Assembly (NCBI RefSeq): GCF_044759095.2
Contig: NZ_JBIYSM020000004.1
Coordinates: 65,911-129,910 of the forward strand
Direction of reading: 5' to 3'
DNA: 64,000 nt
Source: JBIYSM02 sp044759095
Lineage (GTDB): Bacteria > Bacillota > Bacilli > Brevibacillales > Brevibacillaceae
Below the pieces are notes generated by a model that made no database searches, had not been told where the DNA came from, and worked only from the letters and a program-made list of their open reading frames with translations. Both the position numbers and the translations under genes were made by a program. This document shows positions 1-8,175 of the stretch, piece after piece; the first letter of the stretch is position 1; each line of letters opens with the position of its first letter.

Positions 1-1
1 C

Positions 2-820
2 GGTCTCGTGGTAGATGTAGGTCTGCGCGGCTTCATCCCCGCTTCCATGGTAGAGCGTCACTTCGTAGAAGACTTCTCCGATTACAAAGGGAAAACGCTG
101 CGCCTGAAAGTAATAGAGATGGACAAAGAGAAAAACAAAGTAATCCTCTCCCACAAAGCAGTGCTGGAAGAGGAAGCCAAACAGCAGAAAAAATCGGTGC
201 TGGATAAGCTGCAACCGGGTCAGGTGCTGGAAGGTACCGTACAGCGTATGACTGACTTCGGCGTATTCGTCGACATTGGCGGCGTTGACGGTCTGGTTCA
301 TGTGTCCGAATTGGCCTGGAACCGCGTTGAAAAACCGTCCGACGTAGTGAAAGAGGGCGACAAGGTTCAAGTAAAAGTACTGAAGGTAGACAAGGAAAAC
401 GAGCGCATCAGCCTGAGCATGAAGGAAGCACAGCCGGGTCCGTGGCAAAAAGTGTCGGAACAATTCAAGGCGGGCGACGTTGTTTCCGGTACAGTGAAGC
501 GTCTGGTCTCCTTCGGTGCCTTCGTGGAAATTGCACCCGGGATCGAAGGTCTTGTGCACATCTCGCAAATCGCCAACCGTCGAGTGGCTACACCGGGAGA
601 AGTGCTGAAGGAAGGTCAAGAGGTGCAGGTGAAGGTGCTGGATGTTGTGCCCGAGGAGCAGCGCGTAAGCCTGAGCATCCGCGCCATTGAAGAAGAACGT
701 GCGGAGCAGGTGGAACGTGCAAGCAAACGCGAGCACCAGCAGTATACGCAGGAGAACAACCAGTCACTGGGCGTGACTCTGGGGGATCTGTTCGGCGATC
801 TGAAAGACAAATTGAAGTAG
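2..820 (+). CDS. rpsA: 30S ribosomal protein S1 homologue, 3' part
   Basis: RNA-binding S1 protein that helps mRNA bind the small ribosomal subunit. The reading frame is open from the left edge, so the true start lies outside the window; 272 residues are visible. They hold three S1 (OB-fold) repeats at about residues 1-52, 69-142 and 154-228, the first incomplete. Each later repeat shows the typical pattern of GxVxxxxxFGxFVxI, then GLVHxS, then ISLSxK/R. Firmicute members have about 380-410 residues and four repeats, so roughly the first third is missing. In B. subtilis the equivalent gene (ypfD) sits in the same place before fni. An intrinsic terminator follows within 10 bases. Confidence 0.93.
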   Translation, partial: GLVVDVGLRGFIPASMVERHFVEDFSDYKGKTLRLKVIEMDKEKNKVILSHKAVLEEEAKQQKKSVLDKLQPGQVLEGTVQRMTDFGVFVDIGGVDGLVHVSELAWNRVEKPSDVVKEGDKVQVKVLKVDKENERISLSMKEAQPGPWQKVSEQFKAGDVVSGTVKRLVSFGAFVEIAPGIEGLVHISQIANRRVATPGEVLKEGQEVQVKVLDVVPEEQRVSLSIRAIEEERAEQVERASKREHQQYTQENNQSLGVTLGDLFGDLKDKLK

Positions 821-829
821 AGATTCGAG

Positions 830-858
830 GGGATACGCATCGGGCGTATCCCTTTTTT
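830..858 (+). terminator. Intrinsic terminator of rpsA
   Basis: A 9-bp perfect stem, GGGATACGC (830-838) with GCGTATCCC (844-852), followed by seven T. Confidence 0.85.
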
Positions 859-905
859 AGAGAGAAATGATCAGATTAAACATCCTAAACCGTTACTTGG
901 AAAGG

Positions 906-974
906 GTTCGGGGCCCCGCCCGGCGCAGCGAATGCAATTGTCGGGTGGGTGGAGCCTTGCTATAGCCGGGTGGG
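906..974 (+). repeat. Structured GC-rich repeat, copy A (diverged)
   Basis: Begins with GTTCGGGGCCCCGCCCGGCG (906-925), found identically at 43380-43399 and 63827-63846. The strand CCCGCCCGGC (915-924) can pair with either GTCGGGTGGG (940-949) or GCCGGGTGGG (965-974), so two mutually exclusive hairpins are possible. The 50 bases before it resemble the other copies more weakly (ACATCC, GGAAAG before GTTCGGGG). It lies between the rpsA terminator and fni, and the second partner strand ends about 11 bases before the fni ribosome site. Function unknown. Confidence 0.7.
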
Positions 975-996
975 TTATTTTGAGTAGGTGATGATG

Positions 997-2049
997 ATGA
1001 GCCGTTCACAGCGAAAAGTGGAACATATCCGGCATGCGTTGCAAGCAGGACAGTCGGGACGGAACGGACTGGATGATGTATCGTTTATCCCAAATAGTTT
1101 ACCTAATATATCTTATGGTAACACAAGGATTGAAACGGAACTGCTGCACTTCCGCCTTCATTCTCCCATCGTGATCAATGCGATGACGGGAGGGGCGGCA
1201 GCCACCAAGGAAATCAATCAGCGTCTGGCCATTGTGGCACGGGAGAAGCGGCTTGTGATGGCAGTCGGTTCGCAGATGGCAGCGCTGCGTGATCCCTCTG
1301 TCAGAGACAGCTACAGCATCGTCAGACGGGAAAATCCAGACGGGATCATCTTCGCCAATCTCGGCGCGGAAGCTACGACAGAGCAAGCGCGGGAAGCGGT
1401 GGAGATGATTGAGGCAGATGCCTTGCAAATCCATGTAAATGTGATGCAGGAGTTGATGATGCCGGAGGGAGATCGCGACTTTACCGGGTATTTGGAGCGA
1501 ATTGGGGAAATCGTAGAAAAGATCGATGTACCCGTCATTGTAAAGGAAGTAGGGTTTGGCATGTCTCGTGAAAGCATCCGCCGACTGATAGATGCCGGCG
1601 TAAAGGCGATTGATTTGGGGGGATCGGGAGGAACCAACTTTGCCCGAGTGGAGAACCTTCGCAGCAGTGAGCCGCTCTCCATGTTTGAAGACTGGGGATT
1701 GACAACGGCTCAAAGCCTTTTGGAAGCAGGCGAATATCAGATGAAGGGAGTATCGATGATCGCCACCGGCGGAATCCGGCACGGACTGGACGTATGCAAA
1801 GCGCTGGCGATGGGAGCGGCTGCGGTCGGAATGGCGGGAAGCTTTTTGCGATTGGTAACGGACTCTGTAGACTCGTGTCTGACTGCAGTGGACGCCTGGC
1901 ATCATCAACTGCGTGTAGCGATGACGGCGTTGGGGGTATCGACGGTAGACGAGCTTCGTCAGGTTCCTGTTACTGTAGGCGGAGAAACAGCGCAGTGGGC
2001 AATGCAGCGCGGGATCGACTTAAAACGGTATGCGATGAGGGGATTGTAG
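997..2049 (+). CDS. fni: Type 2 isopentenyl-diphosphate delta-isomerase
   Basis: FMN- and NADPH-dependent enzyme that interconverts isopentenyl and dimethylallyl diphosphate, the building blocks for the heptaprenyl tail made further downstream. About 350 residues, normal for the type 2 family, with the TIM-barrel flavin/phosphate motifs GGSGGTNF and ATGGIRHGLD and a GAAAVGMA motif near the C-terminus. The start region is GTG-ATG-ATG-ATG at 988-999; the last ATG (997) is chosen because the ribosome site AGTAGGTG lies at 983-990. The gene order rpsA-fni matches B. subtilis ypfD-ypgA. Confidence 0.93.
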   Translation: MSRSQRKVEHIRHALQAGQSGRNGLDDVSFIPNSLPNISYGNTRIETELLHFRLHSPIVINAMTGGAAATKEINQRLAIVAREKRLVMAVGSQMAALRDPSVRDSYSIVRRENPDGIIFANLGAEATTEQAREAVEMIEADALQIHVNVMQELMMPEGDRDFTGYLERIGEIVEKIDVPVIVKEVGFGMSRESIRRLIDAGVKAIDLGGSGGTNFARVENLRSSEPLSMFEDWGLTTAQSLLEAGEYQMKGVSMIATGGIRHGLDVCKALAMGAAAVGMAGSFLRLVTDSVDSCLTAVDAWHHQLRVAMTALGVSTVDELRQVPVTVGGETAQWAMQRGIDLKRYAMRGL

Positions 2050-2123
2050 AGAAGGCATCGTTATGAAAGCTCTTGGTTTGAGGCATACTTTGGGAAGACC
2101 ATGACAACTTGAGGAGATAGGAA

Positions 2124-2759
2124 ATGAACGAGGGAACGTTATCCCTGATCATTCAGTGGTGCTTGTTGTGCCTCATCTGGATGGGTAGCCTCGACCGGCC
2201 GCTGACCAAAGTGGGTCTGACCAGAGCTTCCCTGCTTGCCGCACTAACGCTTTCTCTTGTTTCTTCCTTCGTCAGCTGGAAGCTTTATTTTCTCCCCGTG
2301 CAGGTAAGCATGAGCGGCGCCATTTTGCCAATCCTGTCGGCCGGTTGGCTGTACGTCCGATTTCCCCGCGAACGACGAAGGCTATTGCTGCTGGCAGCTC
2401 TGTTGACCGCCGTACTGCTGACGCTTTTCCGTATGGTGCTCTTTAAAGATCCGGTACTGCTCGTGCTGGACGAAACCACTTTGATTGCCATTGTCACACT
2501 TGTCGCCTTGTTTGCGTTGACTCGCGACATGAGGCAGCAGCTCTTTTTGCTGTTTCTCGTACTCCCGCTGACTGATGGACTGTATATGCTTCAATTCCTT
2601 CCTCAGATGGAAAGAAGCGAGATAGGCAGTGAGTACGCTCAAGACATGCTATGGAGCACGTTTTTTCTCTGGGGTTTGGCCCTGGTGGCATGGAGTGTGG
2701 TCAAAAAAGGATGGGGAGTTTATCGGGCGGTTCGATCAAAATCAGATTCTCACAGGTGA
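2124..2759 (+). CDS. YphA-like integral membrane protein
   Basis: A 211-residue, strongly hydrophobic protein with about five or six predicted membrane segments and a short basic C-terminal tail. GAGGAGATAGG precedes the ATG. Its position between fni and the YIEGIA gene equals that of yphA in B. subtilis, a membrane protein of similar length and unknown role. The assignment rests on position, length and hydrophobicity, not on a catalytic motif. Its stop codon overlaps the ribosome site of the next gene (AGGTGA), so the two are probably co-translated. Confidence 0.75.
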   Translation: MNEGTLSLIIQWCLLCLIWMGSLDRPLTKVGLTRASLLAALTLSLVSSFVSWKLYFLPVQVSMSGAILPILSAGWLYVRFPRERRRLLLLAALLTAVLLTLFRMVLFKDPVLLVLDETTLIAIVTLVALFALTRDMRQQLFLLFLVLPLTDGLYMLQFLPQMERSEIGSEYAQDMLWSTFFLWGLALVAWSVVKKGWGVYRAVRSKSDSHR

Positions 2760-2766
2760 TGCTCCT

Positions 2767-3672
2767 TTGTGGAAAGAACTGCTAGCGAACGAGTTTGTCA
2801 TTCCATTGTTTCTTGGGATTAGCTTCGGCGTTGCATGCAGGCTGTACCTCCTTCAGACCGATTACCGGCAGTACCCGACGTATCCTCACGGGAAAATCAT
2901 TCACATTTCGCTGGGTGTGATCGCGGCAGCATTGGGATCGGTAGCCGTTCCCGCCATGATCAAGGAAAACTACACGGCAATCACCTTTCTGGCGCTCGCT
3001 GCCCAGCAGTTTCGTGACGTGCGCAACATGGAACGGACCACGCTAACTGAGATAGACAAGCGGGAGCTGGTCCCCCGCGGGGGGCCTTATATCGAGGGAA
3101 TCGCCATGGTGTTTGAAGGCAGGAACTATCTGGTGATCTTCACTGCACTGCTCACTACGTTCGCTACCGTTTTGTTTAACGGGTGGGGCGGGTGCATTGC
3201 TGGGGTACTATGTCTCGTCGTATCCCGTATCCTGAAGTCCGGTAAAACGCTCTCCCATATTGTCGACATACACATGGCCGAAGTGCGCGTGGACGGAAAA
3301 GACTTGTACGTGGACGACATCTACATCATGAACGTCGGCTTGGAAGAAGCCCAGCAGCAGATTCGCGAGCGTGGACTGGGATTTGTGCTTGTCCCGCACA
3401 ACGAAAACGTCGTCGTCTCCATTGCACATCCGGGTCAGCGTCAGGCTATCCTGCACGATGTTGCGACACAGCTTGGCGTCTATACCGATGAGGGAGAGCC
3501 ATCGCTGACGCCTCTGATCAAGCGGGATTTGAAAACGGGGAAGCTTGGTGTCTTTTTGCTCCCACAGCTGAAAAGTCCGGAGAAAGCGCGGGCGGTGATC
3601 GGCAATGTGCCGATACTGGAGAACGTGCTGCGGATGCCCAAAGAATCTTCTGCACACCAACGAGGAGGGTAA
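2767..3672 (+). CDS. YIEGIA-family sporulation membrane protein
   Basis: Membrane protein carrying the diagnostic YIEGIA signature inside the stretch PRGGPYIEGIAMVFEGRN. TTG at 2767 is preferred, giving 301 residues, because AGGTGAT ends 7 bases before it; the frame is open further upstream to 2629 but would overlap yphA heavily. Hydrophobic segments fill the first half; the second half is soluble and contains an HMAEVRVDGKDLYVDDIYIMN-type strand-rich part. In B. subtilis the positional equivalent (yphB) has been linked to spore envelope assembly. The neighbouring 59-codon gene is its usual companion. Confidence 0.85.
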   Translation: MWKELLANEFVIPLFLGISFGVACRLYLLQTDYRQYPTYPHGKIIHISLGVIAAALGSVAVPAMIKENYTAITFLALAAQQFRDVRNMERTTLTEIDKRELVPRGGPYIEGIAMVFEGRNYLVIFTALLTTFATVLFNGWGGCIAGVLCLVVSRILKSGKTLSHIVDIHMAEVRVDGKDLYVDDIYIMNVGLEEAQQQIRERGLGFVLVPHNENVVVSIAHPGQRQAILHDVATQLGVYTDEGEPSLTPLIKRDLKTGKLGVFLLPQLKSPEKARAVIGNVPILENVLRMPKESSAHQRGG

Positions 3673-3675
3673 CCA

Positions 3676-3855
3676 GTGGAGAGTAAAATTCTTGCCGTCA
3701 TAACTACCCAAAAGGATCGTATAGCCGGAGGGGCCCCTATTTTTGTCGTCGAAAACCAGGAACAATTGCAGCAAACCGCCTTCACTTTGGAAAAGGTGTT
3801 GGACGCCATGGTTCATGAAGTGAATGAACAAACCCTCGTCGTTGTTCGGCATTAG
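3676..3855 (+). CDS. Small capping-complex partner of YIEGIA protein
   Basis: A 59-residue protein starting at GTG 3676, four bases after the YIEGIA stop, with GAGGAGGG at 3662-3669 as ribosome site. The sequence is VESKILAVITTQKDRIAGG onward and ends LVVVRH; it has no membrane segment or Cys. Small proteins of this kind are annotated as the capping-complex subunit for YIEGIA and always accompany that gene, which is the basis for the name. It is followed at once by the der promoter. Confidence 0.7.
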   Translation: MESKILAVITTQKDRIAGGAPIFVVENQEQLQQTAFTLEKVLDAMVHEVNEQTLVVVRH

Positions 3856-3870
3856 GTAGTATGGTATGAT
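3842..3870 (+). promoter_or_regulatory. Probable sigma-A promoter of der
   Basis: TTGTTC (3842-3847), 17-base spacer, TATGAT (3865-3870). It overlaps the end of the preceding small gene and lies 40 bases before the der start. Confidence 0.5.
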
Positions 3871-3910
3871 TAGCTAGTCAAAACGTAAATGAGAGAGAGT
3901 GTTGTTGAAC

Positions 3911-5224
3911 ATGGGATTGCCTGTCGTTGCAATCGTGGGTAGGCCGAATGTGGGCAAATCCACCATCTTTAACCGACTTGTCGGGGAACGGATCGCCATC
4001 GTGGAGGATAAGCCGGGCGTAACACGGGATCGCCTGTACGGCAAGGGTGAATGGCTGAACCGTTACTTTCACGTGATCGATACAGGCGGTATTGAATTCG
4101 GCGAGACGGACCAAATCCTGACGCAAATGCGCTATCAAGCAGAGCTGGCCATAGACGAAGCCGACGTCATCATCATGGTGACGGATCTGCGCTCCGGCGT
4201 GACCGATGCCGATTTGGAATTGGCACGCATGTTGAATCGTACGAAAAAGCCTATTGTGCTGGCTGTCAATAAAGTGGACAACCCTGAAATGCGGAACGAG
4301 ATTTACGACTTTTATGCGCTCGGCGTGGGAGAGCCGTTTCCCGTTTCAGGCAGTCATGGATTGGGTTTGGGTGACATGCTGGAAGAAGTGGTGAAACATT
4401 TTCCGCCAGAGAGTGAAGAAGACCGTCCCGAAGACGTCATTCGTGTCTCGATTATTGGCCGTCCCAATGTGGGCAAATCTTCGCTCACCAATGCGATCCT
4501 CGGCGAGGAGCGAGTCATTGTAAGCGAAGTCGCGGGAACTACCCGGGATGCGATAGATACCCCGTTTGAGCGCGACGGTCAGCAGTATGTTCTTGTCGAT
4601 ACCGCGGGTATGCGCAAGAAGGGGAAAGTGTACGAGTCCACGGAAAAATACAGTGTCATGCGTGCCCTGAAAGCAATTGAAGACTCCGACGTGGTCCTGG
4701 TTGTCCTCAATGGGGAGGAGGGCATCATCGAGCAGGACAAAAAAATTGCCGGATATGCGCATGAAGCAGGACGCGCCATCATTATCATAGTAAATAAGTG
4801 GGATGCGGTGGAGAAGGACGACAAGACGATGCAACGCTTCACCGAGTTGATACGCGAGGAGTTCAAATACCTCGACTACGCTCCGATCCTGTACGTTTCG
4901 GCCAAGACGAAACAGCGGATCCAGACGATTCTGCCGAAGGTAAACGAAGTGGCCGAAGCTCATGCGATGCGCGTACCGACCGCGACGCTGAACGATCTGG
5001 TCACAGATGCCACGATTATGGCACCGCCGCCGACCGACAAAGGAAAGCGCTTGAAAATCAACTATGCGACGCAAGCGGCTGTCAAACCGCCGACCTTTAT
5101 CCTGTTCGTGAACGATCCTGAATTAATGCATTTCTCCTATGAACGCTACATCGAGAACAAAATACGGGAAGCTTTTGTCTTTGAAGGTACGCCGATTCGG
5201 ATCCTGACGCGTAAAAAAACATAG
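3911..5224 (+). CDS. der: Ribosome assembly GTPase Der (EngA)
   Basis: Essential double-domain GTPase that acts in maturation of the 50S ribosomal subunit. Two tandem GTPase domains are visible: the first G1 motif GRPNVGKS at residues 10-17 with DTGG and NKVD, the second G1 at about 183-190 with DTAG and NKWD. A KH-like domain fills the last ~90 residues. ATG 3911 gives 437 residues and the usual MGxPVVAIVGRPNVGKS start; the frame also has GTG/TTG codons just upstream (3899-3907) next to GAGAGAGAG, so a start a few codons earlier is possible. Confidence 0.95.
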   Translation: MGLPVVAIVGRPNVGKSTIFNRLVGERIAIVEDKPGVTRDRLYGKGEWLNRYFHVIDTGGIEFGETDQILTQMRYQAELAIDEADVIIMVTDLRSGVTDADLELARMLNRTKKPIVLAVNKVDNPEMRNEIYDFYALGVGEPFPVSGSHGLGLGDMLEEVVKHFPPESEEDRPEDVIRVSIIGRPNVGKSSLTNAILGEERVIVSEVAGTTRDAIDTPFERDGQQYVLVDTAGMRKKGKVYESTEKYSVMRALKAIEDSDVVLVVLNGEEGIIEQDKKIAGYAHEAGRAIIIIVNKWDAVEKDDKTMQRFTELIREEFKYLDYAPILYVSAKTKQRIQTILPKVNEVAEAHAMRVPTATLNDLVTDATIMAPPPTDKGKRLKINYATQAAVKPPTFILFVNDPELMHFSYERYIENKIREAFVFEGTPIRILTRKKT

Positions 5225-5238
5225 GGAGAGGAAATGAA

Positions 5239-5844
5239 ATGGCGTTTATATCCTTGGTAATCAGTTATTTAATAGGATCCATCAGCTTCAGTTATCTTAT
5301 TGCCAAGAAAATCGCCGGAATTGACATCCGTTTACACGGCAGCGGGAACGCCGGGGCTACCAATACCCTGCGCGTCCTCGGCAAAGGGCCGGCTATCCTC
5401 GTTTTGCTTTTGGACGCTTCCAAGGGCCTGGTCGCCATGGGGATTGGCTACCTGATTACGGGGGGAAATTTGACGGTATACGCTCTTGCAGGCGCTTGTG
5501 CCATCATCGGGCACAACTGGCCCGCCTTCTTCGGTTTTCGCGGGGGAAAAGGCATTGCTACCACCGTTGGTGTCGCAATCGGTTTCTCTCCCGTCTCCTT
5601 TCTCGTCGCGGGTGTCATCACCTTAGTCGTCATTGCCGTCACACGGTACGTTTCCTTGGGATCGCTCGTATTTGTGACCCTGTTGCCGATTTGTTTGTTT
5701 CTTTTTGAAGATGCGATTATTTTTGCAGAGGTAAGCTTGCTTCTGGCCGTGTTTGCCTATGCGCGCCATTATACCAATATCCTAAATCTTTTATCAGGCA
5801 AGGAGCGAAAGCTGGGAGAGCCTGTTCATCGCAATTTGCGATAG
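5239..5844 (+). CDS. plsY: Glycerol-3-phosphate acyltransferase PlsY
   Basis: Membrane enzyme that transfers the acyl group of acyl-phosphate to glycerol-3-phosphate, the first step of phospholipid synthesis. 201 residues with several membrane spans and the three family motifs: GSGNAGATN (34-42), GHNWP (91-95) and RGGKGIATT (101-109). It is 14 bases after der and shares a transcript with it. It precedes gpsA, which makes the glycerol-3-phosphate substrate, so the two genes form one functional unit. Confidence 0.95.
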   Translation: MAFISLVISYLIGSISFSYLIAKKIAGIDIRLHGSGNAGATNTLRVLGKGPAILVLLLDASKGLVAMGIGYLITGGNLTVYALAGACAIIGHNWPAFFGFRGGKGIATTVGVAIGFSPVSFLVAGVITLVVIAVTRYVSLGSLVFVTLLPICLFLFEDAIIFAEVSLLLAVFAYARHYTNILNLLSGKERKLGEPVHRNLR

Positions 5845-5896
5845 ATCCGTTGTGATGGCAGGCTTCCATTATTTTGCACAAGTGGAGGGAGAGCTT

Positions 5897-6925
5897 TTGA
5901 GTACAGATGTTGCCATCATAGGCGCAGGAAGCTGGGGAACGGCCCTCGCTTCAGTATGCGCCGACAATCAACATCGCGTCAGCGTGTGGGTGCGGGATCC
6001 ATTGCTCGCTGAAGAGATAAACACGCATCATACAAACGAAAAGTACCTTCCTTCAGTCCGGCTCTCTGAGTCCATCGTCGCCCATACCGATGTGAGGGAG
6101 GCAATTGCCGGCAAGAAAGTGATCGTGCTGGCCGTTCCGTCACATGCCATGCGTGAAGTTGTCCGAAGCATGTCGCCGTTTCTGGAGCCGGATGTGCTGC
6201 TGATCCACGCCACGAAAGGTTTTGAACTGGAAAGCCTCAAAAGGATGTCGGAAGTGATCGCCGAAGAAGTTCCGTCAGCCATTGGAAGCCGGCTTGCTGT
6301 CTTGACTGGCCCAAGCCATGCGGAGGAAGTAATCCGCCGCTCTCCCACCACCGTCGTCGTGTCGTCCGCAGAGGAAGAGAGCATGATACGTGCCCAGGAT
6401 TTGCTGATGAATACCTATTTCCGCGTCTACACGAATCCCGATATGATCGGAGCGGAGATTGCAGGCGCCCTGAAGAACATCATCGCGTTGGGCGCCGGGA
6501 TGTCGGATGGTCTCGGCTTCGGTGACAACGCAAAAGCTGCGCTGCTGACTCGCGGATTGGCGGAAATTACTCGATTTGGCGTAAAGCAGGGTGCCAATCC
6601 ACTTACATTTGCCGGCCTGGCGGGCGTGGGAGATATGATCGTTACTTGCACCAGCCAGCACAGCCGTAACTGGCGGGCAGGGTATTTGCTCGGTCAGGGA
6701 AAAGGGCTGGAAGAAGTGCTGAAGCAGATGGGCATGGTCGTGGAAGGCGTTCGCACCACGAATGCAGCTTACTCCCTGTCTCAAAGGGAAGAAGTGGACA
6801 TGCCGATCACGCGTGTCTTGTACGGCATTCTGTTCGAAGGCAAATCACCGCGGCAGGGCGTGGAAGATCTCATGGGCAGGGGTCGTACATATGAAATGGA
6901 ATACCTCGGGGAATACCGCGCCTGA
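5897..6925 (+). CDS. gpsA: Glycerol-3-phosphate dehydrogenase [NAD(P)+]
   Basis: Reduces dihydroxyacetone phosphate to sn-glycerol-3-phosphate for lipid synthesis. Rossmann motif GAGSWG at residues 9-14, the ALKNIIALGAGMSDGL active-site region with the catalytic Lys, and the C-terminal NADH-binding/substrate domain are present. TTG 5897 is chosen (342 residues) because GGAGGGAG lies 8-10 bases before it; the frame extends to 5852 but would add a non-conserved N-terminal tail. It directly follows plsY. Confidence 0.94.
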   Translation: MSTDVAIIGAGSWGTALASVCADNQHRVSVWVRDPLLAEEINTHHTNEKYLPSVRLSESIVAHTDVREAIAGKKVIVLAVPSHAMREVVRSMSPFLEPDVLLIHATKGFELESLKRMSEVIAEEVPSAIGSRLAVLTGPSHAEEVIRRSPTTVVVSSAEEESMIRAQDLLMNTYFRVYTNPDMIGAEIAGALKNIIALGAGMSDGLGFGDNAKAALLTRGLAEITRFGVKQGANPLTFAGLAGVGDMIVTCTSQHSRNWRAGYLLGQGKGLEEVLKQMGMVVEGVRTTNAAYSLSQREEVDMPITRVLYGILFEGKSPRQGVEDLMGRGRTYEMEYLGEYRA

Positions 6926-6937
6926 AACCTTCTGCTC

Positions 6938-6965
6938 ACCAATTTAGGCTCCTCTTCATACGATA
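6938..6965 (+). promoter_or_regulatory. Possible mother-cell sporulation promoter (sigma-K/E type)
   Basis: ACC (6938-6940), 16 bases, then CATACGATA (6957-6965), which fits the sigma-K pattern AC-N16/17-CATANNNTA. It lies 36 bases before a spore-specific gene. Confidence 0.45.
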
Positions 6966-7000
6966 GGGTGTAACCTATTGGGCTAGAGGAGGGGCATTGA

Positions 7001-7270
7001 ATGAACAACAATGTATCGCGCCGTTTTTTGGAGAGTCTGCAGAACAAGGTTGGAAAATCAGTCGATGAAAACCAGCTGCGGTCGCTGGCCGATCAGGTGA
7101 AGCGATCAGATTTTGAAGACGAAACGAAACTGAGGCAAATTATCCGCTCTCTTTCTGCGCTGAGCGGCAAGTCGCTGACGACGGAGCGGGAGGATCAAAT
7201 CATCCAAATGTTTCGCAACAAGGAAATCAGCCTCAACGACCTGCAGTCGCTGACAAAGCTCTTGAAATAA
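7001..7270 (+). CDS. spoVIF: Stage VI sporulation protein F-like
   Basis: An 89-residue, highly charged, probably helical protein that matches the SpoVIF family in length and pattern (short N-terminal helix, then SLSALSGKSLT and a C-terminal KEISLNDLQSLTKLL). SpoVIF stabilises the GerR regulator in the mother cell late in B. subtilis sporulation; here the role is inferred. Ribosome site AGAGGAGGGG precedes the ATG. A sigma-K-like promoter lies upstream. It does not stand at this place in B. subtilis, so the location differs from that species. Confidence 0.75.
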   Translation: MNNNVSRRFLESLQNKVGKSVDENQLRSLADQVKRSDFEDETKLRQIIRSLSALSGKSLTTEREDQIIQMFRNKEISLNDLQSLTKLLK

Positions 7271-7375
7271 CGTAGAAATGGGCGGTTATGCCCGTTCCCT
7301 GCCAACGAAAAATTCATACAGTAAGACTAGGAACAATCATGGCTCTACAGGGACATGGCTGACCTACAGAAACAA

Positions 7376-7408
7376 GAAAAAAGAGGGAGATCATCCCTCT
7401 TTTTTTCG
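7376..7408. terminator. Bidirectional terminator between convergent genes
   Basis: AAAGAGGGA (about 7380-7388), short loop, TCCCTCTTT followed by a T run; A tract on the other side. The stop codon of the minus-strand gene lies in the loop. Confidence 0.8.
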
Positions 7409-7837
7409 TTTTGTGCCACCGTTGCTGCCAGTTTGATTCAGCAGGTTTTGCACCAGGGGGGATTGCAGCAGATTCAAGATCTGACCGATGTCAAGATTGC
7501 CAAGAGGATTATTCGATGCATCTGCTGATTCATCCACTGCCTCTCGTGTTTCAGCCGCACCCCGCTTTGGTGTGGGATTGCCGGCCGTAGAGGTTTTCTT
7601 TCCCAGCGTATCGATCATCTCCATGGCGCCATACAGCGTATCCATCGTCTGTTCCACCTGACGGATCGTGCTGCTGATCCCTTTGATATTGGTGCGCATC
7701 CGAGATACGGAGGTGCGCAGGTCTGTTGCTGGAACGATATTGCGTGGTGTCACGGCAAGAGTGACATCGGCAGGCTTTTCACTCAGCTTCTTGCTGGGTA
7801 TCGGTGCATACGGATTTCTCCATTTCCGACTGTTCAT
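7391..7837 (-). CDS. Hypothetical protein, low complexity, possibly spore-associated
   Basis: Protein of 148 residues beginning MNSRKWRNPYAPIPSKK, starting at the ATG whose first base is 7837, where GGAGGGAAG stands immediately upstream; an in-frame ATG at 7867 is less likely. A central part (about 45-80) has a heptad-like pattern (RTSVSRMRTNIKGISSTIRQVEQTMDTL) suggesting a coiled coil. The C-terminal part is Asn/Leu/Gln-rich (IGQILNLLQSPLVQNLLNQ). I do not recognise the family. It is the only minus-strand gene between 1 and 43 kb and is convergent with spoVIF. The composition is reminiscent of spore coat proteins, but that is only a guess. Confidence 0.7.
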   Translation of the reverse strand: MNSRKWRNPYAPIPSKKLSEKPADVTLAVTPRNIVPATDLRTSVSRMRTNIKGISSTIRQVEQTMDTLYGAMEMIDTLGKKTSTAGNPTPKRGAAETREAVDESADASNNPLGNLDIGQILNLLQSPLVQNLLNQTGSNGGTKRKKEG

Positions 7838-7926
7838 CTTCCTTCCCTCCATAAGGTGAATCGTCATGATAGTCTATGCGAACGTTCGGTTCCTGGTTCG
7901 TAGCCTATAAAGCGAAGCAGCGAGTG

Positions 7927-7935
7927 TGGTATAAT
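7927..7935 (+). promoter_or_regulatory. Extended -10 promoter before DUF2768 gene
   Basis: TGGTATAAT: a perfect TATAAT (7930-7935) with the TGn extension. No good -35 element is visible. Confidence 0.5.
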
Positions 7936-7970
7936 GGTACAAAAATAGAGAAAAGGATGCTGTCGTTGAA

Positions 7971-8159
7971 ATGCCTATGGATCCCATGACCAAAATGAAT
8001 ATATCGCTGTTGGCGATCTTTTTGATGTTTGTTTGTAATTTTATGATGATTTTCGCGCGCAAGACGCAAAACGGATTGCTGCGCTTTTTGTTGAAGTCCG
8101 TTGCGTTTTTCATGTTGCTGGCGATCTTTGTGATGATCGTGATCGTCGTGTTTGGATAA
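7971..8159 (+). CDS. DUF2768 small membrane protein (YphE-like)
   Basis: A 62-residue protein with two hydrophobic segments (about 10-28 and 40-61) separated by a basic turn (RKTQNG). Length, topology and position before a yphF-like gene match YphE of B. subtilis, a DUF2768 protein of unknown function. The start has a modest ribosome site (AAAAGGATG). An extended -10 promoter lies 36 bases upstream. The next gene, a ferredoxin, follows after 16 bases. Confidence 0.8.
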   Translation: MPMDPMTKMNISLLAIFLMFVCNFMMIFARKTQNGLLRFLLKSVAFFMLLAIFVMIVIVVFG

Positions 8160-8175
8160 TAAAGGAGGATCTGGG

